From Lampris incognitus (lineage: Eukaryota; Chordata; Actinopteri; Lampriformes; Lampridae): a stretch of DNA of 64,000 bases. Shown piece by piece: positions 49,735 through 62,060 of this stretch (position 1 is the first letter of the stretch; each line of letters starts with the position of its first letter). The notes beneath the pieces are model-generated. The model made no database searches and was not told the origin of the DNA. It saw only the letters and a program-made list of their open reading frames with translations. Location: the NCBI RefSeq assembly GCF_029633865.1, contig NC_079219.1, forward strand, positions 12,529,187-12,593,186, in the 5' to 3' direction. The translations under genes were made by a program, and so were the position numbers.

Positions 49735-50167
<433 letters not shown>

Positions 50168-50250
<83 letters not shown>
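50168..50250. repeat. (GT)n microsatellite after SINE tail
   Basis: About 82 bp of GT directly at the end of the SINE. Confidence 0.95.
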
Positions 50251-50252
<2 letters not shown>

Positions 50253-50469
50253 AATTACATACCAAACAGAGCTCTCCTTCAGGCATACTTCCCCGTAAGA
50301 GTGACAGTTGCTTGCTGCATATTTTCGTTAAAGCTGCTATATGGAGGTTTGTATTTCTTTTTGCTGACTTTGTGTGTGCGCCCCCTGTGGACAAAAAAAA
50401 TGCTACTGCTTTGTGGAAGAATGACCGTTTAGCATACGCGTTGCCCCCTTGTCACAAAGCTCTACAAGG

Positions 50470-51020
50470 CAAAAGCAAGGCAAATTTATTCGTATAGCAC
50501 ATTTCAGCGTCGAGGCAATTCAAAGTGCTTTACATAAAACATGAAAGGCATTAAGACCAAACGTAAAAGCAACGTAAGGCAATAAAAAGACAATTAAAAA
50601 CGAATAAAAAGAGAGTAAAAGTTACAGTGCAGTGCAAGATGATGATCAGACACTTCCGATCGGATTTAATAACAGGCGGCGGCGAACAGCAAAGTCTTCA
50701 GCCTTGATTTAGAGGAGCTGAGGGCTGCAGCAGACCTGCAGCTTTCTGCAAGCCTGTTCCAGATATGTGGCGCATGAAAACTGAAAGCTGCCTCTCCAGG
50801 TTTAGTTTTGACTTCGGGGGACGGAGAGCAGACCTGTCCCGGATGATCCGAGAGGTCTGGACGGTCCGTAGCGTAGCAGAAGGATCAGCGATGGATTTTG
50901 GCCTTGCACCATGCAGCGCTTTATAAACCACGAGCGGAGTTTGAAAATCGATTCTTTGATGGACAGGAAGCCAACGTCCTCTGGCAGCTGGCGCGTTTGT
51001 GTTGAAGAGAAGAGGGAGAG
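50470..51020 (-). pseudogene. LINE ORF2 3' end with tail
   Basis: On the - strand, frames contain PSRPLGSSGTGLLSVPRSQN and VYKALHGARPKSIAD, the C-terminal region of fish LINE reverse transcriptase (consensus: LVYK.LNG.AP.YI...RPLRSSGTGLL.VPR). It ends with the common fish 3' tail, the complement of 'aaatttattcgtatagcaca'. Frames are shifted, so it is dead and 5'-truncated. Confidence 0.75.
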
Positions 51021-52090
51021 TTGTTGTGATGTCTTGGACAAGCAGGTGTGTGCGAGATGTACGGGGATTTGGGTCACGTATCTCTAGTTGAGGCTATCCA
51101 TCCAGTCTGTGTGTGTGGGCTATCCAACCCAGAGACCGGCGTTATATATATAAAACCTTCTCACTGATGGTCTCATTTGTTTCTGTCAGTCTTATAGAGG
51201 CATAAAGATTAATTTGAGGCTAATAAATAATCAATGAAAAACTCCTTGTAGTAGCATTAACTTTTAACAGTTGACAGCGCTGCAGAGAATATTCTAGAGA
51301 GAATTAACTGACGTCAACCTCACATCCACACAGCAGCTCCTCTGTAGGCTATATGCTGATGGAAACAGTTCAGTTCGACCCCTTTTCTTTGCAGAAAAGA
51401 GGAGCTAAAGCAGGATAAGGAACTATATATATTCATATATATATATTTCAAATGCACGTCACTTTTTAACCATGCATACATAGTTAAATGCATGTGTATC
51501 TCTGGCCTCCCCCGGTGACATGGCATATCTGTTTCTAGCTCATGCATATCACGGCAGACAATTTTGACATCAAGTTTTGAGATTTAGGCCGCTATTAGAT
51601 CCTTGCATATTACCTTTTCCCGCCATTTTCCATTTTATGGGGTGTAACATATAGGATGGGGGAGGCAGCTTTCCAAGTCTTGAATATGGGAATATTTTTT
51701 ATAGTCGCTTTGCACCAGTATAGGCAGAGCTCTTTTTATGATGCGTGTGTGTGTTGTGTGTGTGTGTGTGTGTGTCTGTTCTGTGTCTGCGCACTCATGT
51801 TACAAGTGTGGCTAATGTCATCTAGAGGGAAAGAGAGATGCCTTCATAGCTACCCTGATCACGTCCAGCCCCGCTCCTGTCAGGAGTCTGGCGGGGCAGA
51901 GATATCACTGCAACTCAAGGTCTCTGTACCACACATCGCTAGCTCAGTGAGTCTAATGGGCCGGATTTCAGCAGAAAGTTTAAAGCCGCCATGAACGGAG
52001 CTGTTTGGCCCTGCCAGAGCCGGCACGAGGCTTCCGAAGGGCCCCATGAAACATCTGCAGTGTGGCGATAACATTTGTCCTCTGTGTTCA
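51021..52090. other. No gene recognised
   Basis: AT-rich; short TG run at 51744-51776. Nothing supported. Confidence 0.55.
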
Positions 52091-52098
52091 GGAGGAAA

Positions 52099-52099
52099 A

Positions 52100-52193
<94 letters not shown>
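52099..52193. repeat. (GA)n microsatellite
   Basis: About 95 bp of GA. Confidence 0.96.
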
Positions 52194-52198
<5 letters not shown>

Positions 52199-55100
52199 AG
52201 TATGTTGAGTGCTATGCAGGTTGCAGAGAAGAGGGCATTTTAATGGTGAAACTAAACCCTATGGCTCCTTAACTGAAGCGCTAGAGAGAGCAGAGCGATC
52301 CATCTCTGTCGTATAAATGTATTCACGGGTGGCTTTGGGGTGAAAGGAGGAGGGACACGAGCAGGAAAAGCTCCTCGGCTACAGCACAGGGCCCAGTCCG
52401 ATCAGCAAATCCATGCAAGTTATGCGCTATATACTGAAGCGGGCCTGCGACAGCCGATTTCCATATTGGCACTGGTTGCAAGGTCTTATAGGGTGTGGGG
52501 GTTGTCAGTGGGTCCAGTGAGGCTGATCCGACCGAAAGCAGAACTCTGCAGAGGACTGTTGGAGCGGCGATTGCAGAGAGAAATGGATCTAACTCTCTCT
52601 ACCTCCTTTCTCTTCCTGCAGTCCCTGGCATGGTGATGTGCAGTGGGGATAGGGTACACAGCCAGTGTCTGGTGGCCAGGAGTGCTGCTGTGCTCAGCAG
52701 GACTCGAAGCTTATTTCCTCTTTTCACACACAGGCATGATGACTAATGCACCAAAGCTACAGTGATGCTGGCCAATCCAAGTGCACAACAAAGACGTGTA
52801 CCTTTGCAGTGCGGTCACATATACACTTATACTACTCAAAGGCAACAGACCTTCAACACACAGGTTGCTCAGAAATATATATATATATACATATATATGC
52901 GCGTTAGACACACACACACATATCCAGCACACACTCGCGGCTTCATAAAGATGGCACTCTGCAGAAGGTACATCAATTATTGAAAGCCTTGGAAAGGTCT
53001 GGGCTCTCGCTTGTCAGCTGGGCTTTGGCACTCGTCACGCACTCTTCCGCCACTCCAACCCCGGCCCTGTCTTTGTATAACCTAGCCTGGATGTTCCTCC
53101 TCCTCCGGCTTCCTCCAAACCCACCTGTCCCTCTCCAAGCTTGGCCCAAATGCACATTACTCTTGTAACACAACAGATTTTGCCCATGTCTGCCCGCCGC
53201 TCGGCCTCCTCCCAGACTCTCCCTTCCCAGTCGTCATTTCTGCTCCACCCTCTTTTCTCTTGTCTCATCCTCATGCAACCCCCACCCCCGTATCCTGCAA
53301 CATCATTCTGGACACGTCTTATCCCTCCCGCGTCCACTCTTCTAGACGCTCGCCGCCCCCCCCCACCCCCCAATCTGCCTCAGCTTTCTTGAATCGCGCC
53401 TATGTGGCCAGTTTCATCAGTTCCCTCCTCTCATGTATACTTTTGTTTGCTCTTGAAATATTCATCCTCTGCACCCTCCTCAACCCCCCCCCCATCTTTT
53501 TCTCCCCCAGCACTTGCTACCCTTTCCCTTTTCCTATCAGTTTAACATTTACAGACATCTGTCTGTCTCCATCTGCATCTGCCGGTTGTCCATCCCCACC
53601 AAATATATCGGTGCTGCACTCAAGGTAAAAGATTATGCAAGGCTACCCCGTACGCCCCCCCCCCACCTGCCCGCCCCGAGAAACAACGTTCCCACAGTAC
53701 TCGGTTCAACGTTCGTATTCTGTTCTGCAGTCGGGATTCAACAACAGCAGTGCAGATTCTCCAAATGCTGCATTGGGATGACGCTGCTTGAAATGTGTTA
53801 TGTATAGATGGCCTGCCCATTTTATACAAGTGGGTTAGGGCTAAAAAAGGTTTAGCTCATGTTGGAGATTGACATTATGATATTTCATTCGTCTTTCAGC
53901 CCAGGTTCATAACAGCCATCAGGGGGGCAAGCTGTATCTGTTACCAGCCAGTATTTGTTAAAGCCTGGCTAAGAAGATGGGGGGGGGGGTTGTACAAGGC
54001 CCAAATGGAGGTTCCAGGCCCCAGTGAGGGTCTTTTTATAAATTCTCGAAATGATTATAAAACCATTTTCTCCTCAGTTGGACAGTCTATTGCGACTTTA
54101 TGTCCCAAGGAAATTAGATAATACTAATATTTAATCTTCTGAGTGATTCTGCAGCACGGACCGGCAGGCTGCACAGACGGCGTGTTAGCTCGCCGGACTG
54201 GCCAAGACAACTACAACAACACCGAAAAACAACCGAGAGGGCCAACACAAGACAGGACTTTATTTTTTTTCATCAGACTGATAATCAATCTGTCAATCAA
54301 TCAGATTAATAATCAGTGTATACTGTTAATCAGTGTATACTGTTAGCAGTAAGTCCCATCTTTTTGAGTAAACCTGAATCATGGACTCGAGCTGGAGTAC
54401 TATGCCTGTGTTTTACAGTACACAGGGGCAAAGATTCAATGAATCACTTCTTATGCAGATACAGGTGTATTGTGTCGTCAACAGGGATGCACCCACAGCG
54501 ATGCTGGTATTGGCTATCCGGCCAATAACAGGCTAAAATGGAGTCTCACCATTGGGATTTTACCCAAGATTAAAATCCGATACCAAAATCCATGAGTATC
54601 ATGCCATAAATAAAAGTAAAATGGCTTGATTTACTGCTTTCTGGCACACAGAAGCCCATATTTCTTTAATTGGGGGGGGGGGCTGATTCCATCGTAAGTA
54701 TTTTGCCCATTAACCTCAAACTAGTGGTCTAAATCTGCACTGTTTAGCAATAGTAATGGATCAGATCAGTACCCAGTATCGTCCGATACTGGAAGACTTG
54801 GAATGGGTTTTGTCAGTGGAAAAGCGACGCATCTCTAATCTCGACATCTCACTTGTGAAAATGTTTAAAACTCCCCAGTCCAGTTATTCGTTTCTTAGAT
54901 TTGCCATGTTGACTCGAGTCCTCTGATTTCTATCAATCTGATCCCGTGAAGGGCATTGACGACTGATGCAGATCTGCAGAAATATTTGGAAGGGGTTGGC
55001 AGGGGCAAAGGACTTTTCTCATACACTGCCCCACGAGGTGCTGCAACCGTCAAGGCAGCGGTCTGGGTTCAGGGCCCGTCCTCTGTAAAGCGGTGCAGTG

Positions 55101-55520
55101 CAGTTCGTAGAGTCGTAGGGGAGCAGCGTCAGCATCTTCCCCAGAGAGGCGAGCATCCGGGGAGTGACGAGTTGCAACATAGTTGGAGTACCGTTGATAT
55201 TAAGTAACGTTAGCACTCCGTCATCTGATCGTCAGCTTAGCTGTTGGTTTGGCAGCCAAGTCTATGAGCTGTTAATGGGGCCGTTGGCGCCATAACCAGG
55301 CCCACTTAAGTTATTTAGCTTAATGTGTGTCTGTATATATTAAGTTTCCTTCATTAATCCCCTTGGGGAAGTTCAGTTACTGCAAATTAACCCATCCTAG
55401 CTGTGATCTGTGTAGCTAGGAGCAGTGGGCCGCCGCCTTCATGCTGCGCCTGGGAATCAACTCCGGTCCTTTCCCTATTGCCTCGGTCAGGGGCACACTA
55501 TTAACCCTAACACGCATGTT
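52194..55520. other. No gene recognised
   Basis: 3.3 kb. Pyrimidine-rich from 53090 to 53680, which produces Pro/Ser-rich ORFs without motifs; TA run near 52876-52896. No exon or element supported. Confidence 0.5.
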
Positions 55521-55524
55521 ACTT

Positions 55525-55612
55525 TTGATGGTGGGGGAAAGCGGCACACCCGGAGAAAACCCACCGCAGACACGGGGAGAACATGCAAACTCCACACAGA
55601 GGACAACCTGGT
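55525..55612 (-). mobile_element. SINE family 2 fragment
   Basis: Contains 'acacggggagaacatgcaaa' and 'ctccacacagaggacaacct' from the family-2 body; both ends missing. Confidence 0.65.
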
Positions 55613-55763
55613 GATCTATGGCAGGCTGTTTTCCTCTTTTATTCACTGTAAGGCCCTAGTCACTAAAAACAACACACTTGCACTTCTTTTCCAAACACTA
55701 GTCACTATTGTAAAGTTGCTAAAAAAAGAGACACTATTAGAATAGTCACAAGTTTCTTTCATA

Positions 55764-56135
55764 TTAGTGTAAACTACTAATAAGACACGTTAGTCCCTTG
55801 CTAACGGGTCTGACCCTTTAGCCGAGCGGTTAGCGATGTCGCCTAGTGGTGCAGTACACCCCGTATCGAATCCCGCACCGGGCAAGACAATAACCGGTGG
55901 CAGCGGTGGGATCCGGAAGTGTGCAGATCCTCAGAAGTCTCTTCGGAGCGCGGGAATAACAAAGCGCGAGGGCGCGCTTCCGGCGAGGGTGACGACTGTA
56001 AACTACTAATAAGACACGTTAGCCCCTAGCTAACGGGTCTGACCCTTTAGCCGAGCGGTTAGTGACGTCGCCTTGTGGTGCAGTACACTTCGTATCGAAT
56101 CCCGCACCGGGCAAGAAAATAACCGGTTACATTAG
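55764..56135 (+). mobile_element. Complete miniature LTR retrotransposon (TRIM) with tRNA-like LTRs, family B
   Basis: Flanked by the 4-bp direct repeat TTAG (55764-55767, 56132-56135). 5' LTR 55768-55897 (130 bp) and 3' LTR 55997-56131 (135 bp), about 93% alike by eye; start TGTAAAC, end GGTTACA (the last 5 bp are missing in the 5' LTR). A primer-site-like TGGCAGCGGTGGGAT follows at 55898-55912. The internal part is only about 99 bp and codes for nothing. Each LTR has an A-box-like TAGCCGAGCGG (56048-56058 in the 3' copy) and a B-box-like GTATCGAATCC (56092-56102). It would depend on another element's proteins; that is inference. Confidence 0.75.
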
Positions 56136-57109
56136 TTACTCGTAAATTGAGTAAAAATACGTGTGTTTAATGAATGGCTAGTAAAAGAGAAAAGTGGCTA
56201 GTCATTGCCTAACTCGTGACTTTACAACAGCGACTAGTAACTCCAGTTTGAAAAAAATGAGCACTAGCGTCTAATTTTTAGTGGCGAGTACCTCATAAAA
56301 TGGCTTGCTTGCCACACTCAGTCTCCTGGTGGAGTCAGGATGGAGGTTTGGCGGTTAAGTCTACATGGGTTATTTGGGTTTGGTGTGGTTAAGGCCGGGG
56401 TTACGGTGTTGGACATCTAGAAAAGACTGAGCTGGCACTCCCCGCGCGTTGAGTTCGGGACAGCCGTGGTCTGACTTTTCAGCAGTCTCGGATTTCGGTG
56501 TGACACCTGGATAGACGTCAGTGTTGGCGACAGAGCCGTAAATCAGAAACGGAGGTTGGCTTGAGGTGAGGTGAAAGGTGTGGTTGGGGAACCATTGGCT
56601 GGATTTCAGACTGAACGGCGTTCTGCACCGGACTGCAGCAGCGTCTTAATTTGGCATTTCTACAATCTAATTCATTACATCGGTTATTAGCGCAATGCTC
56701 GGCATCACGTTTTGGATAAATTGATCGCCATCTGTCATGAAAATATCCTGCTAACAAACCAAATGTCATGTGACGCAGGTCATCTCCCCGCTACATTGGC
56801 CTGCAACTACAATCTGTGAGACTATTTGGACAAACATCCAGTCTTGCCTTGGTATTGCACCGCCCAAATCAGGCTGAAAAAAAGAGCAATGTATTTGGTA
56901 GATTTATTCAAATTAATGAAATATTACGTAAGATGAAGATGTGCTTCTAAGTGTAATAAGCTTGGCGTTTCAGAAAAAAGCGTCTGCTCGACATACCAGA
57001 GTTTGAGTGTTCACCATTATTTCCGCTTTAATCCCTATCAAAACACTTTGGAAGTAAACAAACTCGTTAAGTGAAGACTTGTTAGATTCATCATGATGAT
57101 CAGACTGGG
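56136..57109. other. No gene recognised
   Basis: About 1 kb, unique-looking; no supported feature. Confidence 0.55.
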
Positions 57110-57748
57110 TTTTTTTGTGGGGGGGGATCCCCCCCCTTTTTTCTCCCCAATTGTACCCGGTGTGGAGTTAGAAAACAACGAGACAGGAGACGTGAGAGTA
57201 GACGTAGTCGAGGTAGTTTACTAGCTCCAACTTAGCATGTCATACATTCGACAACGACACTGAACTGTGAACCGGAAGCGGAAGTGCATTATCTGACCCC
57301 TCGCCTCTTCCCTTAAAGGTGCACCGTCCTCTTAGGTGAATGTCTTTCGTTATATAGATGTGGGTCACCACACCGGCCAATTACCCCACTCTTCCGAACC
57401 GTCCCGGTCACTGCTCCACCCCCTCTGCCGATCCGGGGAGGGCTGCAGACTACCACATGCCTCCTCCGATACATGTGGAGTCGCCAGCCACTTCTTTTCA
57501 CCTGACAGTGGGGAGTTTCGCCAGGGGGACATAGCGCGTGGGAGGCTGACGCTATTCCCCCCCAACCGAGCAGAGGAAGCTTTAGTACAGCAACCAGGAG
57601 ACCTACCCACATCCGGCGTCCCACCCGCAGACACAGCCGATTGTGTCTGTAGGGACGCCCGACCAAGTCGGTGATAACATGGGGATTCGAACCGGCGATC
57701 CCCATGTTGGTAGGCAACGGAATAGACCGCTACGCTACCCGGATGCCC
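57110..57748 (-). mobile_element. SINE family 1 interrupted by a solo LTR
   Basis: The end segment 'ctccccaattgtacccgg' (57143-57160) and the rest of the SINE (from 57373 'ccggccaattaccccactct' to 'gctacgctacccggatgccc') are one SINE opened by the LTR at 57161-57372. Confidence 0.88.
57161..57372. mobile_element. Solo LTR with 4-bp target duplication
   Basis: 212 bp beginning TGTGG and ending CCACA, flanked by CCGG at 57157-57160 and 57373-57376, which occurs once in uninterrupted SINE copies. TG...CA ends and a 4-bp duplication fit a retroelement LTR left by recombination. The family is unknown. Confidence 0.8.
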
Positions 57749-58205
57749 CCAGATTGATTTTTATCGTATGTTTAGTCCCTTCTCTTTGTAATAGTAGGCG
57801 TGAGTAGCTATTTGGTCAGCGGATCTGGACTAGGGATTGGACGGACAGACGGTAAGCAAAGTGGAGGAGATGGAATTGGAACGAAAAGTCACTGGCAGCA
57901 TGCTGGCTGTCAGACACTACAGCAAAGGGAACATGAGAGATTCTTGACACAATATATAGTCAACTACCAATGAGTGATGGTTGGCTCATTGGAGGCACGT
58001 ACAATTTTTCAACCCTAATGATGATAGAATAATATTAATTCTAATAAAGTTATGTATTAGTTATTACATAGTCCTATTAAACCTTCCATTCATTTAGCCT
58101 GTCTTAGTATAAAGGTATTACCTATATCACTATTACCTACATTACCCATATTACTATTACTTTGACTACTACTACTACCATTGATAGTAATAATTATTAT
58201 AACTA
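57749..58205. other. No gene recognised
   Basis: AT-rich; nothing supported. Confidence 0.55.
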
Positions 58206-58425
58206 ATATTATTACCCATCCATCCATTATCCAAACCACTTATCCTGCTCTCAGGGTCGCGGGGATGCTGGAGCCTATCCCAGCAGTCATTGGGCGGCAG
58301 GCGGGGAGACACCCTGGACAGGCCGCCAGGCCATCACACAGGGCCAACATACATACACAGACACACACAGTCTTACCTGGGGGCAATTTAGGATGGCTGA
58401 TTCACCTGACCTACATGTCACCTGA
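58206..58425 (-). mobile_element. SINE family 2, head-truncated copy
   Basis: Clean tail 'ccatccattatccaaaccac' and body to 'cacctgacctacatgtcacc', then breaks off. Confidence 0.85.
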
Positions 58426-58449
58426 CCTAATATTATTATGATTATTTTT

Positions 58450-58610
58450 GTTGTTGTTATTCCTGTTAGTCATAGTAGTAGTAGTAGTAGGAGTAGTAGG
58501 AGTAGTCGTAGGTAGTCTTGGTCATAGTAGTAGTAATCATAGTAGTAGCAGTAGTCGTAGTAGTCATAGTAGTAGTTGTTGTTGTTGTTGTAGTAGTTGT
58601 TGTAGTACTT
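58450..58610. repeat. Imperfect TAG/TTG trinucleotide repeat
   Basis: A long run of TAG with TTG and TCG variants. Confidence 0.9.
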
Positions 58611-59160
58611 GAACTGCTCATGGCTTTTTTTATGCGTCTCACACCTGACTCACCATAGTATCCTGGTCGTGTAGTGTGCATGGTCCCATATGCTCAGATG
58701 TCTGTGTGATATCGCCACCATGAGAACCTGACCAACGCGTGTCGGGACCTCACTTGTTTTATGTTCTTGGAGAAAGTTTTGAGATCATACCTGATCGATC
58801 ATCTAGATAACATATTTTATATTATTGATTTTCATCCTGAAACAATAATTTGTAGCGACTTTAAATTACATAGTCCCCCTAGTCGAGCAGTCCCCTTTAT
58901 CATTTTAGTCATGATAAATGATGATAAAGGGACCAATGCCATTGCAGAGACAGTGTCAGAAAAGCCAGTAGAAATAACTGTAAACAAAACTGATACGCAA
59001 ATAATATGCATTGGTTCAAACCTTGGAAAATATTTTTGGTGAGATTTTATTTCAGAGTTGGTATTTGTTTTGTTATTTTTTTAACAGTAGTTATAGTTGT
59101 TTGTCATCACTTAAAAATTGTACCACTTCTGGAGGTGGAAAGAAACTAATCAAAACTCAG
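58611..59160. other. No gene recognised
   Basis: AT-rich; nothing supported. Confidence 0.55.
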
Positions 59161-59358
59161 AAGACACAACTGGCCGTGTCTGCGGGTGGGAAGTCGGATG
59201 TGGGTATTTGTCCTGGTCGCTGCACTAGCACCTCCTCTGGTTGGTCGGGGCGCCCCCCGGATTGGCAGAGAGGGGGTGGAGCGGCGACTAGGGCGGCTCA
59301 AATTGAGCGGGGTAATTGGCCAGATACAGTCGGGGAGATAAAGGGGGAAAAACTGAAA
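59161..59358 (+). mobile_element. SINE family 1, 5'-truncated and internally deleted
   Basis: Starts at 'acacaactggccgtgtctgc', lacks the tRNA-like head and the middle, ends 'cagtcggggagataaagg'. Confidence 0.8.
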
Positions 59359-61139
59359 GAAAGAAAAAAACTCAGAAGTTCCCTGCACTGCATAGCTGAA
59401 CGAACGAGTTTGTAAACAACCATCTGGCGCCATGAAGAAACCCGGCCAGCCGTCCAGCCCAGTATCAGAAGCCCACTGAGGCCACATCGCCAAAACCAAA
59501 CATATACAAGAGTCAGACAGAGTGAGGAGAGAGGGAGGGAGGGAGAGGCGCTGAGTGACACGTTTGAAATTCTGCAGGGAACCAGTTGCTACGGTAACAG
59601 GGAAGGTGGCCGGCTCCTGTGGGTGGTGCTGCCATGGCAACCAGCCTCAGTGGCCAAGTGATGCTGCTGAGAGGGGAAGCAAACAAGAGAGAGAGCGAGA
59701 GACAGAGGAGTGAGAGAAGGGTTTGAAAAATATATACAGATGTCTGTGATGGGGGGCAAAGGGATGGAGACCAAGATGGAAAAAAAAGGCGGATGAATGT
59801 AATGGTGTGTAGGCTTTGAGGGGCCTTTTGGCAGACCCTTTGTTTGTTTCTCATGGACATATGCCACGTCGCCATATATAAGTAGAAAACTTGGATCAAC
59901 TTGCCCCCTTAAAGCACAGCACAGCCCCATTAGACCTCACCCCAGCTGTTCAGCTTCCTGTTCATTAGAAGAACACATCATTACTGCTTGCATAGCAAAG
60001 AAGATGCTGTGCAAGGTAGCACGCATTGAGGGAGACCGGGAGAGAGGTTACTTCCACCAATATGTCTTCACAGTTGGCTGGGGTCAAACTAGCCATGCTG
60101 GGATATTTTTTATAAATGTAATATATGTAAGCCCCCCTCAACCCCCCAACTCCCCACACTGTGTCTCTCACAGCGCACACATGCATAACCTCAAAGCTTC
60201 ATTTCCATACGTTTGCATCTGCTATATGGGCTCCCAGGGGGCCTGCTGGGTATGATCAGAATTGTACTGTGTATGCATAAATGAGAGACAGAAGCAAAGA
60301 GCTACACTGATGTGATTACTTCTTTTTCCATCTCTGTTTTCTACTTAACCATTTCCTCTGTTGCTCCTTCTGCATGGCACCACCCCGTCTATTTAAACAG
60401 CAGCGATCGAACTCTTTGTTTGTGGCAAACCTCTTCTTTAGGCCAAAAGATTACGCATTGAAATATTGCTGCGCTATTGTTAGATAAAAGTGCACCTCCC
60501 CTCCAAGTACGACCGAATACAACATATCTGGGTGGGAGGATGCCACACGTATAGGACGCTCAATGCCCCTGAAGTGTTAAGAAAGTTTAAGTTGAGTAGG
60601 GGAGAACACAACACACAGATCCATTTCAAGAAAAAGCAGAAAATATAATGAGGGAGAGATAGAGAGAGTTCATGACAGATCAGCTACAAAAACAACAAAG
60701 TCAAGGTGGAGCGAGAGTCCCGAGAGTCAGCAGAGTCCCATGAGCCAAGTAGGATCCGAGGAACATAAGAAACCTGACGGATCTTGTTGATGCCAGCCGC
60801 CTGCTGTTTGTTTCCGTGACTGGAGGAAGGCTGCCAATCCCTAACTCTATCAATGAGTTCAGTAATTTACAATCAACTTGCCCTTATTTAGGCTTTGAAT
60901 TAGGCATCTAGTTCTCGTAATCTACTTAGCACCCGCTAAAGGGCATTTTGTCACAAGGCCAATCTGCCCCTGCATCAAATATCCACTATTAAAGCACCTG
61001 TTATAAAAACTGTCAGAAACCCCCCCCCCAAACTTTCTCTGTGAAAGCTCATGTTTTCTTTGCTAATCCCCAATAACCTGCTAAAACGATTTAGTTCTAG
61101 AGGTGGATTACCAGTTTCCCACTGGCAATGGACCCAGGT
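59359..61139. other. No gene recognised
   Basis: 1.8 kb; no supported feature. Confidence 0.5.
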
Positions 61140-61372
61140 CAAAGCCAGACTATCAGCCAGTTAGTGGCTGATAGTCCGTTAGTGGCTGATAGTCCGTTAA
61201 TGACTGAGAGTCTGACCCCCTGCATTCAGCCAGTTAGTGGCTGATAGTCTGACCCCCTGCATTCAGCCAGTTAGTGGCTGATAGTCTGACCCCCTCCATT
61301 CAGCAAGTTAGTGGCTGATAGTCTGACCCCCCTCCATTCAGCCACTAACTGGCTGAATGGAGGGGGTCAGAA
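61140..61372. repeat. Minisatellite with hairpin-forming units
   Basis: About five units carrying AGTTAGTGGCTGATAGTC and most also TGACCCCCTGCATTCAGCC, with a period near 37 bp in the regular part. It ends in a long palindrome: 61323-61344 pairs with 61350-61370 around a 5-base loop, with one bulged C. Confidence 0.9.
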
Positions 61373-61475
61373 GAACAATAATGCAGGCATTGTTGCTGCA
61401 TGCTTTCTTGCTGTGCTCTTATTTTCATAATGATCTGGTATACAGTTTTACCGTATGTTATTGTATTCTGTCAAG

Positions 61476-62060
61476 ATATTCTGCTGCTACGCCAGAATCA
61501 GAATCAAGGAGGTCATTACTGACTTTAGAAAGACCAGCACCCACCATACCCCTCTGACCGTCAACGGTATGGACGTGGAGAGAGTCAGCAGTGTTGAGTT
61601 CCTGGGAGTTCATATCACAGAGGACCTCTCCTGGTCCTCACATGTCACCGCGCTCTCCAAGAAGGCCCAGCAGCTTCTTCACTTCCTGCGGCATCTGAAG
61701 AAGGCGAGTCTCCCCCCACCCATCCTCATCATGTTCTACTGAGGCACCACAGAGAGCATCCTGACCAGCTGTATCTCTGTCTGGCATGGGAACTGCAAGG
61801 CCTCCGACCACAAACCCCTGCAGCGGGTAGTGAAGACAGCTGGAAAGATCATAGGAGCCGCTTTCCCACCCATCCAGGCCATCTTTGATGCACGGTGCAC
61901 CCGGAAGGCTCTTAGCATTGTGAAGGACCCCCGCCCACCTTTCCCACATCCACTTCACCCTCCTACCCTCTGGCAGGAGGTACCGGAGCATCCGTGCTGC
62001 CTCCATCAGACTATGCAGTAGATTCATTCCTCAGGCTGAATATTTATTGTGTGTTATGTG
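61476..62060 (+). pseudogene. LINE ORF2 C-terminus, 5'-truncated L2/CR1-like copy
   Basis: The frame has VERVSSVEFLGVHITEDLSW, then SSHVTALSKKAQQLLHFLRH, a stop, then SILTSCISVWHGNCKASDHK and VVKTAGKIIGAAFPPIQAIF. This is the conserved end of L2/CR1-type reverse transcriptases. Frameshifts and stops make it non-functional. A short tail with 'aataaa' near 62149 follows. Confidence 0.85.

Noticed and set aside
53035..53392. Gly/Arg- or Pro-rich ORFs on both strands
   Set aside because: Caused by a pyrimidine-rich stretch; both strands open for the same reason.
61140..61372. CRISPR-like repeat array
   Set aside because: Units are contiguous tandem repeats without unique spacers, in a vertebrate genome. 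It is a minisatellite.
61638..62027. 129-codon ORF on the - strand
   Set aside because: Antisense shadow of the LINE reverse-transcriptase remnant on the + strand.
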